Positions 46,481 through 57,364 of a stretch of 64,000 nucleotides of DNA are shown here, piece by piece. The stretch is from Brachynemurus nebulosus. Its lineage: Eukaryota; Arthropoda; Insecta; Neuroptera; Myrmeleontidae. The position numbers and the translations under genes were made by a program. Each line of letters starts with the position of its first letter. The stretch's first letter is position 1. The stretch covers positions 26,162,877 through 26,226,876 of the forward strand of contig JAPWDM010000005.1 of the NCBI GenBank assembly GCA_035578155.1, in the 5' to 3' direction. Under the pieces are notes generated by a model, which was not told the DNA's origin, made no database searches, and was given only the letters and a program-made list of their open reading frames with translations.

Positions 46481-47221
46481 CCTGCAACTTAAATTAAGGA
46501 TACTATTGTTTATATATAAATATTTTTAAGAATTTGTGATAAAATTTTCAACCTCTCCCTCAAAACAAGAAAATTTGATCAGCAAATAACACTATCTCAC
46601 AACATCTACACTAACTTGCCTTACAAACGGTAAATCTTCTGCTAAGCTATTGTGCTATCAAAATAAATTTTCAGGGTGACACCACTCGCTGCAGTAAAAC
46701 AGAAATAAATTTTCAACATAAAACCAAAAAAAAAGAAATGCATTGCACCATTAAATCTATCCCCCGAAACTCTGGCACTGTTATCACGGTAGAACATACA
46801 AATCCACCAAAAACAATAAAAGCACCCCTCGGCGTAATGTAATATTCAAAATACTGAACAATAAATACATATAACTATATCCATCTGGATTAAATTTCCA
46901 GTAGCTTTAATTACCTTGTCCGAAAAATAATAACTCTCTTCCACCTTCTACCCTCCATTCGAAAAATAGCGCTTTTTAATATTAGAGAATTTAATAAAAA
47001 GCTCAAATACGCAGCAGACACATGTACAAATAACATAGGTATATACAGACATAAATAACTACCCATTACATAAACAGCTTACAGGAACGAAGCTTACTAG
47101 ACACGGGTTGATACTGGCTTACTGATTTTAATCAGTAACGAATAGACATACCACCATCATTGTAACGTATACGCACGTACGTATAAAAAGGGGGTTCCCC
47201 GTGTAAAAAGATGGTCTGTTT
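46481..47221. other. AT-rich DNA, nothing recognised
   Basis: No coding, repeat ends or RNA genes seen. Confidence 0.4.
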
Positions 47222-48593
47222 CAGTGTTTCCCAAACTGTGTTCCACAAAAAAAATTATGAAACAGAGGTTAAAGAATAGCACAGTATGCTCTTATTTATT
47301 TAACATAATTTCTAACAACTCATCAAAAAATTTTGGGAAAGTAAACGGTGTTGTTCCAGCGTGACAAAAATTTAAAATTATTTCTTTCAAATTTTCTTGT
47401 TAATCAAATTTTAAACCACATTGGGAGCCTATTTCGATAATGATATGAATTACGTTAATTTCCAAAACGTTAATTGTTGGTAGTTTATCAACATAAGTCA
47501 GAGATTTTACATTTTCTCACAGAAAATACTCCATTGGAGTAAAATCGCGGGTTGTGGAAGCTAATTTCTCGAAATAATGTTGCTACTTACAATTTTCTTT
47601 TGATTTTTTATATATTTCCATAAATTATAAATGTTTCAGAGGTGTTAACTTTTCCATGAAATTTCCACATCCTCATCAAACATTACTGCCAAACCAAAAG
47701 TCGCCAGTTGTTTTCAGTGTCACAAATATCCATATCCCTATCACTTGAAAAAAAAAAACATCTACCCAAGCTAATAAGTCTATCATGTAATCTAACTGTA
47801 GTCTACAATTTTTATTGTGGATGTTGACTGTTCCCGACTAGAAATTTTAGTAAGGTCCAGACAAGGACCTTATCAGGCGTGCCTTACATTCTGATGAGGT
47901 CCAGATCAGGATTACCGTATGAGGTCCTTATCAGGTTTGTCACGCAGAACAGTCATCGGGTCCTTATCATGACTACCTTATCAGGTCCTCATCAGGACTA
48001 CCATATCAGATCATGATCAGAATAACTTTACTGAATCCAAATCAGGCTGTCCTTATCGGGTTAACTCCATATTAAATTATACATACAGTATTAATACTTC
48101 AATGTAAAATGAGTTCAATGTTAAATGTAACATTTCATGTTTATGTTAAAATGAAAATATTAACACAAATTTCCATTTAACAGAACAAAAATGTTAACCT
48201 GTATTGAACAGCAAGGAAGTAGCACAATATTTGTGTACAGTAAAATAATGCTATAAGTACCTTACTTACATTGGAATATATGTATATGTACCCAAATATA
48301 TAATAATAAAGATGAGAGTAGTTCTTATTATTAAACAAAACCGAAGGTCAAGAAGGTTATCCTGACCTCATCCCCATAAGGACCTTAGCAGGTTTTCCCT
48401 ATTAGGGATTACCTTATCTAAACCTGATACGGACCCGATGATACTTTCTACAAATAAGGAAAATTTTCTAGTCGAGTTATGGACAAGTCTCATAAGTCAC
48501 TCTCAAAGCAAAAATCCAAATCAACACTGTACTGTTCCTTAAAACTTTTAGAACTTAAAGTGTTCCGCGATGAGAAAAGTTTGGGAAACACTG
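47222..48593. mobile_element. hAT element derivative, 1372 bp
   Basis: Inverted ends CAGTGTTTCCCAAACT and, from the right, CAGTGTTTCCCAAACTTTT. Flanking octamers GTCTGTTT and ATCCATTT agree at 5 of 8, all differences being transitions, so probably an eroded target duplication. No transposase frame. A second element is nested at about 47838-48475. Confidence 0.75.
47838..48475. mobile_element. Nested element with GGTCCTTATCAGG minisatellite
   Basis: Inverted ends CGACTAGAAATTTTAGTAAGG-like, shortened here: left CGACTAGAAATTTT, right complement CGACTAGAAAATTTT. Just inside the left end are about nine degenerate units around GGTCCTTATCAGGACTACC, with a few inverted relatives at the right end (about 48360-48450). 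Confidence 0.65.
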
Positions 48594-49860
48594 ATCCATT
48601 TAATCGGTACCCACAGCATTAGAATGAATCCTAATACTAAATGGGCCATAAATATTGATATCAAAAACACATGTGGCCGCGACATCTACAAATAACGATA
48701 GTGATAACAAGTAACCACCTACATAGTGCGTTATCAAAATATTGTAATCAAACGATTCCTCTCTTTTGACGTCGTAGTCTACCCTATATAATGGCCCCGA
48801 CGTTTCTTAGGGGAAAAATGTCTGTATCCTTCACCGCCCCTATTCTAGCAACCCTTCCCTACATCTCTTTTACACCGATGTTGTACAAATAATAATAACA
48901 AGATCGTAAAACGTGTACAGTGTTGATAACAAGTTACAAGGTAACACAACAAGCTCCTTATTTATAAGGTACTATATGAGGCAACGACAGGAATTCAGGG
49001 CATTTGTAGGGTATGTATTGTGCTTTTATTGAATTATATATTATTAATACAATACAATTTAATATTGAGTATTATTGAGCCTTCTGTAATTTATCTCAAT
49101 ACTGTTGAGACGAAGGCCCCCCGCATAATTCTTACGGAGGGGAAATATTGGACTTAACCAGTAGTATCGTCTTCCGTTGCAAGTAATTTTTTTTTTACCC
49201 TAATTATTGATTAATGTAAATAATTATGTTGTAAATAGCACGCGTATCGCTATGAAACCTTTTTAGTCCTAACATGTCCAGCAAATTTGAATGAAATTAA
49301 TATATGTTTGGTCCGGCGTAATTACGCATTCATTGTTTTGAAAAAGGGTGCAGTTGTAAGGTGTCACCTTTCTATAATTGTAAAAAAATTATTTGTTATT
49401 TTTCCTCTACAGCTAGTACAGCTCTTGAAAAAGCAGAATAAAATTATAAAGTAATTATGATTGTCTCAAAATACGTCACTCAAAAATCACGGATCTTTGA
49501 CCCCCCCCTCCTATGTCACGTGCACCAAATTTTATTAAACCCCTTACCTAATGATACGTCAGAAAATCTGGTCCCCCTAAATAAATTATTATTTTTATGA
49601 TTATTAACACCTTGACGGTCAGTGACGTTGTAAGACGTAACTAACTCATACACCACATTGTACGACGTTAACAATTCTATATAAACTGTAACGGCTGTCA
49701 AAATAAGTGTATCAGTTAAACATTTTGTCATTATGCCCGTCATGGTCGTAACCTAATTATGTTAGTAATAACAAAAAAAAATTATGTCTAAACCATTTTC
49801 ATTATTTATAGAATTTTTGTACAATATAAAATTATTGTAATTTTTTCGTGATTTAATGCA
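48594..49860. other. AT-rich DNA with short C-rich runs
   Basis: No gene supported. GACCCCCCCCTCCTATGTCA near 49499 resembles a common arthropod repeat phrase. A small inverted word pair, GGCCCCCCGCATAATTC / ACGGAGGGG, lies near 49115-49142. Confidence 0.35.
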
Positions 49861-49864
49861 CTAG

Positions 49865-50440
49865 CTGTCAAAATACTCCTGCTGCAGTATTCTGTATGGC
49901 ATCGTGAATTTCCGTAAATTACAAAAATCAGTTCTTCTCGAAATCCCGCTTACATAGGACAATGGTTCAAGAACCTATTTTATACAATTTTTTTCCACTC
50001 TTTACCAAAAAAGCAATTTACATTTTGAAAAATTTTTGCAAAAAACTCAATTTTTTGAGGTTCTGGGCATCGAACGTCTCTGGCTAAAGAGCTCATCCAA
50101 GGTTTTGGGACATTTTTACTAAATTTCGTAAAAATGGAATATTTCGTTCCAGAGTTACACATACCGTTAGCTGAGTACTGGTTTGTACCAAGTCAATTTT
50201 TTAAAATTTTTTTCTGATGGTAGTTTCGGCTTTCTCAGTGCCCAAAACTAACAAAACAACTATCTAGAAAAAATGTTTAAAAAGCTGACTTGGTACAAAC
50301 CAATACTCAGCTGACGATATATAAATTTTATTAAATGTCCTTTTCCGCTTCTAGGAACCTCAAAACAAATTTTTGTCATAGTCCCGTCTTCCAATCACAC
50401 TATGACAGTGACTGCAATATCTGAATTTTCAATTCAAAAT
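49865..50440 (+). repeat. Dispersed repeat family R1, copy e, interrupted
   Basis: Blocks in order: CTCCTGCTGCAGTATTCTG, GGGCATCGAACGTCTCTGGC, AAATTTCGTAAAAATGGAA, then after a 143-bp insert CTTCTAGGAACCTCAAAACA and GCAATATCTGAATTTTCAAT. Confidence 0.7.
50169..50311. mobile_element. Small MITE inside the R1 copy, 143 bp
   Basis: Inverted ends AGCTGAGTACTGGTTTGTAC and, from the right, AGCTGAGTATTGGTTTGTAC, about 27 bp in all with one mismatch. It interrupts R1 between its two conserved halves, which are contiguous in the copy near 30.66 kb. Confidence 0.8.
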
Positions 50441-51229
50441 AATTTGCTAATAAAAACGGATAAAAGAATAATACATTTAACGGCTAGGTATTTCAAATGT
50501 CGGATCGAGTGACGTATGCTCGAACCCCCTACCCCCCTCGCCAAATATCATCACGCTAAGCAACAGCCCCCCTTTTTGCGTATGTATAATACGAATGGTC
50601 CGAAGCTTAAAATTCATGCAGACCAATACAATCTAAAATTTAAAAAATTACCCAATATACTTTCAACTATAAATATCAAAAAAGTGAAAATTCATAACAA
50701 AATACGAATTATTTTATTGCGTATAGGTAATTATTTAAAACCTACATACTACTTTAAAAACACTGCAGTGTTCGCGAGGCCAATGACACGCTTCAGTCCA
50801 AACACAACAAACCCATAATTACATCATCTTTCAACACAAAAAAAGAAACTAATACCTATAAAAGATAAACCAAACGTAGTCGGAATTAATTTTCGAACTA
50901 ATTCAACAAAACTTTTAATCTTTAATATTGAAGATTTTCAATGCGTCCGGCCAAAACTGAATAAATAAAGGCAACTAAACCGGGCCGAAAAGTAACAAAA
51001 AAAAAGGTCAGGTTCATTCACAAACAAGCGACAGACCTATTGTATGTTGGCAGAAGGGGTTGAAACGTGCGTGATTGTGCAACCCTTATTAAATTAATAA
51101 TTTATTGACAATACTGCCACATGTATACGAAAACAAAACAAGTAAACAAACGAGTAGGAGGCTAGTGTGGTGAAAGGTGCCGGGGGGACGTATTACGACG
51201 ACAAAATATGGCAAACGATTGTGAGGAGA
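50441..51229. other. No gene supported
   Basis: A 100-codon plus-strand frame at 50516-50818 is basic and unrecognised. Sequence near 51040-51240 is less AT-rich but has no repeat ends or motifs. Confidence 0.35.
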
Positions 51230-51234
51230 ATATT

Positions 51235-52365
51235 TGATTCTGATTAGGATTTTGTCGATTGAATTCGAGGATTTTTCTTTTTATTATGTTAATAGTGAAA
51301 TAACACAATTCTATACCGAGTTAGAATTAATTGTACGTTTTGACAAAAATAATTCTCTCGCCCTGAAAATAAGATGCCCTATGATTGTCTATTATAATCT
51401 TCTTAGTAGGTTTGTTCCAACAAACACTGGAATTAATTCTTGTCTTAAGGTATCATCACAGTGTAATTTTTGGAAAAATAGTCAATTTGCACAATTTTTT
51501 TTCAGATAGATAGGATGGGGGAATGGGGATAAATTTTTTTGATGATTAATACCACTATTTAACAAAACAAAAACATTTTCTTTATTTATTTTTATTTATT
51601 TTTTATAATTATTGTAATTTTTTGAAAAAAGTGTATTTAAAAAAGGCCAAAATTCGGTGCCCACGATGGCGGCCGCAGTTTTTATCTGAAAAAAAAAAAA
51701 TCAAATGGATTATCAATCTGTAGGTAAGCCGCTATGTTCCTATGGAAGCATTTTTTTCTTGAAATTTGAAAAAATGGCGGCGGTTTGAATAAAAATTACA
51801 AAATTTTTTACAGTTTTCCGTGCGAAAAAATAGGAAGATTTCAAAAAAAAAAGCTCTCATAGGAACATAGCGGCTTACCTACAGATTGATAATCCATTTG
51901 ATTTTTTTTTTTTTAGATAAAATCTGCGGCTGCAATCGTGGGCACCGAATTTCGGCCTTTTTTAAAGACACTTTTTCAAAAAATTATAATAATAATAATA
52001 TAAAAAATAAATAAAAATAAATATTTTTGTACATATTGTAAAACAGTGGTATTAATCGTAAAAAAAAAACTCATCTCCATTCCCCCATCCTATCCATCCG
52101 AAAAAAAATTGTGAAAATTGAATATTTTTCGACAAATCACACTTAGATGGTACCTTAATAAGTATGTGTACAGGAAGAATTGTAATTGAAATTTCAAATG
52201 ACCATTTCACTATTTTTTTTTTTAAAAACCGCTTAAAAATTCGCATAAAAAAGACCGCATAATGTTGTACACAATAGAATTTTTTAACAGCGATATCACC
52301 AACTTTTGATTTAGATTGTACTACATTCAAATGTCCGTAATTTTTCTATTAATTTAACCGGATTA
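51235..52365. mobile_element. Long imperfect palindrome, ~1.1 kb
   Basis: Arms of 450-530 bp are inverted copies around a centre near 51810. Words at the inner end (CTGTAGGTAAGCCGCTATGT) are exact; outward the arms diverge but keep GGCACCGAATTTCGGCC-type, CCCCCATCC and AAGGTA-type blocks. Frames at 51234-51509 (plus) and 52052-52330 (minus) are mirror images of the two arms, not genes. Confidence 0.8.
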
Positions 52366-53270
52366 ATTTTGGATTTACTATTCAATGAAACCATTAAACA
52401 CATAATCGCCATTTAGGCGAGCCAACGCGTAACCACATTTATGATACACACCGTGTCGCCGATAGTCCAGCTCTCAATGAATGCATTGAGCTATTTAAAT
52501 TACCATAATTATCTTATAACATATTAATAGAGAGTGACCACAATGGCGGACGAACTCACATCCATATTATGTAATAATAATATTTTCGTATTATGTAATT
52601 TGTTGTATGTGCATTGTTCGGGTTAAAATTATTGTAAATGGGGTGTTTAGTAGACAAATATATAGATACAGTCATATTCAAAAATGTTTGATCAAACATA
52701 AATAAGTATTTGCTTTTACTTTGATATCTTATGAATACAATGAAAGTTTTGAGGTTATAAAAATTGATACTGGCATTTGTTTCTTTTCAAAGTTTGACGT
52801 CAATACAGTGAGCTGTTCTTTTATTTTTTTATTTTGCAAAATTCATCAAAAATGGAAAAATCTTAACTGATATGCAAAGGTAGCAACTGAATGTAAGTAG
52901 TCTAGGCACAATATCTGCAACTACCTGAACTATCTTTACCTATATAGAGCATTCAGTTCACTTTTCATTTAGCTCCAATCTTCAAATAACGTAGACTTAA
53001 ACCGTTGAGGTTGTCTAAAATTTTGTTCAAAACTTTAAGCACGTTTTTCACGGAACTACTTTTATCGATTTGATCGAGATAAAATCTCAACTTCTATCCA
53101 AATGATTGTCCTAAAATTTGATATTAACCTTCAAGGAATGATTTGCTGTAGTCCGAGAAAAGAAAAGAAAAATTTTAAAAAATCTCCCTCTCTTTGATTT
53201 CGACCATAACCTTTTCAAAAAACATTATGTATAGTTTTTGTTTCAGATTCATGAAGAGACTGAAATCATG
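52366..53270. other. AT-rich DNA, nothing recognised
   Basis: Nothing coding. TTTAGGCGAGCCAACGCG near 52413 resembles the end of the 16057-16699 MITE but stands alone. Confidence 0.4.
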
Positions 53271-53278
53271 TTAAGTAG

Positions 53279-53977
53279 TAGAAATGTCGATTCTCTAAAA
53301 AAGAGATCGATTTTTGGATCGATTTAAATCGAAATTAAAAAAATCGATAAAAAGAAAATCGGCTAAAAAAATCGATTTTGAGATCGATCTAAAAAAATCG
53401 AAACTTTGAAAAGTTTAATAAAATTAACTGATAATCTTTGTTAAAGGACTTAATTGATAGTACATGGGTAATACCGTGTAAAAACACCTTACATTATAAT
53501 TGTAACGGCGATGAGTTAACTATTCAATTATAATTATAGCAAATAACGCAATTGAATATGTAGAACGAATACCACGGAATGAACCAAGTTTATTCAAAAA
53601 TTTCAAACAAAGTGACGATGTTTTCTAAATTCGCCTTTGTGGGAAAGGGATCGTCTGCCAGATAAGTGGTCTTCCTTCCTTCTGTATTATTAATAGTCTT
53701 CTACTCGACAAGATAGTGCGCATATATGTAGTTATATAGAGCCATATGAGCGGTTCGTTGATAACAACGAGTAAAAAGTGACAATTAACAATAACGTTTT
53801 TGATATTTCATTTTAACACGTGTTTCTTTGTAGAATTACAATTAAAATGGAATTATTTTTGGAAAAAATCTCTTACTTTTAATAATCGATTCAAATGAAA
53901 AAAATCGAAAAAAGAATCGATTTTTTAAGCTTCGATTAATGAATTTTCGATTAATAGATTTAAAATCGACATCTCTG
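53279..53977. mobile_element. hAT-type MITE rich in AAAATCGATTTT, exact 8-bp TSD
   Basis: Ends TAGAAATGTCGATT and, from the right, CAGAGATGTCGATTTT, flanked by the perfect 8-bp duplication TTAAGTAG (53271-53278, 53978-53985). Both subterminal regions hold many ATCGATTT/AAATCGAT words (about 53283-53405 and 53885-53965). No transposase. Confidence 0.9.
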
Positions 53978-53985
53978 TTAAGTAG

Positions 53986-54662
53986 CTCACCCCTGCTTTT
54001 TTTTTATTTTGAATTTTCATTTTTTTTTTTTTAATATAATTTTTGTACTTTCTCTAAACATCAATAAACAAACTATTAAAAAAATAGATACTAAAAGTTT
54101 ATTTTTATTTAGTCTGGAAAACAGCCGAATTTCACATCTTCAGACTAGATTACTGCCTTGACGAATATTTTTGACACACACTGTACAAATAAATGATTCT
54201 TTACATAGTAACTGTCAATGAAACGCACTTGATCGTACAAAGAACCCCACATATATTAAACGATTCTCCCCAATCGAATACGTAAAACACATACACGTCA
54301 AAAACATGCAAGTTTGATAATAATTCACCTTCTCTCCCCCTTTTACCACGCCCCTGTCCTGTTTGTTCATCTGCATGTTTGTTTTCTTAACGTGTCAACA
54401 TACTTTTTAAACAGCCCATAGTGTAATCGAATAAATCAACATGGAAAAAAAGATCATTTATTTTCGAGTTCCCGGGAAAAGTGTTAGAAACTTTGATTCG
54501 TCGATGTTGCTCCACGAAATTGGGGGAAAAATCATTCGACCGTGAATGATAAGAGGTATTTAGTATAGAAAAAAAAAAGTAAGTACATAAAAGATCAGGT
54601 GCAAAATTATTTGATCTCCTGTTTTTAACGTTCCCCCTTGTTTGATGTATGTATTTCAATAC
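53986..54662. other. AT-rich DNA, nothing recognised
   Basis: No gene or repeat ends seen. A minus-strand 90-codon frame at 54387-54659 is unrecognised. Confidence 0.35.
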
Positions 54663-54665
54663 TAA

Positions 54666-55109
54666 AGCCGGTTCTACACGATGCTACGAACGTTTCTTCC
54701 AACGTTCGATCGAAGTTGCAAGTAAGTTGGACAGTTGGTACTGCGAATGTTCCTGTTACACGGTGAATCGAATGTTTGATTCAATACATATGATGATGTG
54801 TTGGTACAAACGTTTATTCAGTGGACGAGTATATTATCTGTCTGATGTTATCTCTAATGTTATACACTGATGTTGTCTCTCTTCATATGAACGAGTCGTG
54901 TAGCCGTTAAGTCGAACCAACGAACATTGTCCTTCAAACGCTGGAAGCATCCCTTTGACTCGGTGCAAGAATACCGACATCGGCTGGAACATGGCCAAAT
55001 GCGAACGTTCGACGCTCGACATTGGACGCTCGTGGGTTCGAACAACGGCCACACGATGCGACGAATCATCAAACGTCGAAGGTGTTCGTAGCATCGTGTA
55101 GAACCGGCT
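54666..55109. mobile_element. PIF/Harbinger-type MITE, TAA TSD, 444 bp
   Basis: Ends AGCCGGTTCTACACGATGCT inverted at both sides (at least 26 bp), flanked by TAA at 54663-54665 and 55110-55112. Far richer in GC and CpG (CGAACGTTCGACGCTCGAC) than its surroundings. The several overlapping frames on both strands follow from this composition and are not genes. A three-base TWA duplication is the Harbinger hallmark. Confidence 0.88.
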
Positions 55110-55288
55110 TAATAATACATCAACAAAAGTTAAGGTGGTTGATACGATAGAGATTAAGTTACTACTAAATTCCAAAAAAGTCTACCAATTATTTGTCATA
55201 AATTAAAACTGGTAATTAAATATAAAAAAATCGAAATACTTTTTCCAATTTTTATTCTTTAAGAAAAATTATTTTAATAGGTACTTAA

Positions 55289-56143
55289 GGAGGACCACTA
55301 GTGTGACCACCTGAAGAAAAGGTGATTTTTGGGAATTTTTTTTAAAGGAAACTAGGTACTGTATGGAATGTTTTAATATTTTAAGAATACATTCGTTGAT
55401 ATATAATAAATTCATGATAAAATTTTTAGACCAAAAAATTGAAAATTCAGTGAGTTATTCGCGGTCTCTCAAGGCTCCAAAAAAAAAGTTCTCCCACTGC
55501 TGCAGTGATAGCGATCTTCACAGTGCCTGAAATTAAAAAAAAAACCAAAAAGCCTATTAAACTAGAAGGTGCTGCCCGTGCCATGAACCTCAATCGAAAA
55601 AAAAGTTGAAATTTAACAAAATGGCGGAGTAGTTTAAAAAAAAAGTTTCAAATTTTGTGCGAAAATTTGATGGTTTTTGGAATACAAAATTACGTAATTT
55701 TTATTCGATCGAAAAACTGGAGGACCATGGCACGAAGAAACATATATAAAAGAAGCTGCAATAAGAATCAAATCGATCGGATGATTTGTCTTCTAGTTAT
55801 AACTGCAGCAAATTTGAAAAATGTGGTTTTTCTTTACTTTACCTTTTAGTTCTAGTCACTGAGAATTTTTACTAAAATTATTTACGATGTACGATGTTGT
55901 TTAAATGTGCCAGGGTCTAGCAGCTCCACAACATGTGACTGGCAGCCACGTCCAGAAACTCCCGAACTATCAACCTTCATACATTTCTCAATATATCAAC
56001 GTTAACAATGAAAATCAGGATCCGCTCTTCGGATGGCTGTAACTCAAAACTATTTGAGATATGCACTTGAAATTTTAGTATGTTATTTTTACAGGTATAG
56101 ACTTTCTTCCAATTTTTTCAAAATGTCACACTAGTGGCCCCCC
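55289..56143. mobile_element. TTAA-flanked element with CACTAGTGTGAC ends
   Basis: TTAA at 55285-55288 and 56144-56147. Inside, GGAGGACCACTAGTGTGAC and, from the right, GGGGGGCCACTAGTGTGAC. TTAA duplications are characteristic of piggyBac-like insertion. About 855 bp, no transposase. The plus frame at 55655-55849 is unrecognised. Confidence 0.75.
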
Positions 56144-56147
56144 TTAA

Positions 56148-56790
56148 GAAAAAATAGTAGGAGTTTTTACAAAAAAAAAAAAAAAAAAAATGCAAAAATA
56201 GGTATATATCATTGAATTTATGCTTTAATAAGTTTTCCTTTGTTACCCTACTCAATGCTCTTAGGGAAAAATTTTTCCCACTTTTTAGGTTATCCCCTGA
56301 AATTAACCATCAGAATGGAAATTTAACTTCTATAATCGGACCACCACACTCTGTACTCTGTACTAAATTTCAAATTTTCGCATCGAAATATTTCAGAAGA
56401 AATATCCTGTCACAGACGGACAGACACTGAAGTTATTGCATAAGTTGTTCCGTTTTACCAATTTTGGTACGGAACACTAAAAAAGATTCTGATAAGAAAT
56501 TTCCATTTTTCATTGAACGAGGGTAGAGAATACGCCAAAATAAACATGTAAAAAAAACATTTTACTTTCAGTTCATATATTCCATACTTGTACTCATTAA
56601 GAAATACAAAATTATTTATATCAACTGCATAATTAATGCTCTGATATAATTAATAAATAATGAAGACTTTACACAAAGCTGAGAAAACAGAATATATTTA
56701 TATTCAACAAAATACATACATACATTATTTAATCATTAATATATTACATTAAATTTATTCTACATAAGTATATAACATTAAAATAAACAC
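56148..56790. other. Poly(A) run and insect repeat fragment
   Basis: A 20-A run near 56170. Then at about 56405-56480 comes GACGGACAGACACTGAAG followed by GTACGGAACACTAAAAAAG, the reverse-strand form of the GGTTCCGT phrase seen at 17222. No gene. Confidence 0.45.
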
Positions 56791-56794
56791 AAAT

Positions 56795-57120
56795 CAGGCT
56801 TGAAGAACCAAAAAATGTTTATTTCTGAAACAAATCCAATTTGGAATAACTGCAACTCGAAGGATAAAAAAAATTACATTTCTTAAACGAAATTTGTTAA
56901 ATTCGTCATTTGAACCGAATCCGGTTCGAAGGACTAAATATAATGAATACTTTCACAAAATTATATGAATTCAATATTCGTCTCAAAGAACCAAAAATTG
57001 CAAATTTTACTGTTATCAATCGGCAAAAATTATTTGCCGCTATCTGATCCGAAGGACCAAAAAGGCTTATTGCTCTAATTTGATACGATATGAAAAAAAC
57101 ATTTGGTTCTTTAACATTTA
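56795..57120 (+). repeat. Degenerate ~63-bp tandem repeat (CGAAGGACCAAAAA)
   Basis: The core recurs as TTGAAGAACCAAAAAATG (56800), CTCGAAGGATAAAAAA (56857), TTCGAAGGACTAAATA (56925), CTCAAAGAACCAAAAATTG (56982) and TCCGAAGGACCAAAAAGG (57048), spaced roughly 57-68 bp. Confidence 0.65.
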
Positions 57121-57198
57121 CCATTTTAACAAAATTGTTTCGAATTACCCGGTTATAAGGTTTCGTAAAAAAATTGTTAATATGTAGAACAGTTTACT

Positions 57199-57362
57199 TT
57201 GCAAAAATACCCAATTTATTTAATTAATTATGTGACATGTTTCGAGGCATATGATCATTATGAAACAAACAAAATCATAATAATCATTTATTTCATAATA
57301 ATAATAATCATACGGATCGAAACATGTTACAAAATTAATTAAATTAAAATGGAATTTTTGCA
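57199..57362. mobile_element. Short foldback, ~164 bp
   Basis: TTTGCAAAAAT and AATTAATTATGTGACATGTT followed by TCGA at the left recur inverted at the right (TCGAAACATGTTACAAAATT, ATTTTTGCAAAA). The centre is (ATA/ATCAT)-rich. Ends not sharply defined. Confidence 0.65.
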
Positions 57363-57364
57363 AA

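Noticed and set aside
51234..52330. Two similar proteins encoded on opposite strands
   Set aside because: They are the two arms of one palindrome read outward.
54834..55175. Overlapping coding frames on both strands at 54.6-55.2 kb
   Set aside because: They fall inside a GC-rich Harbinger MITE with exact TAA duplication. Mirror frames arise from composition.
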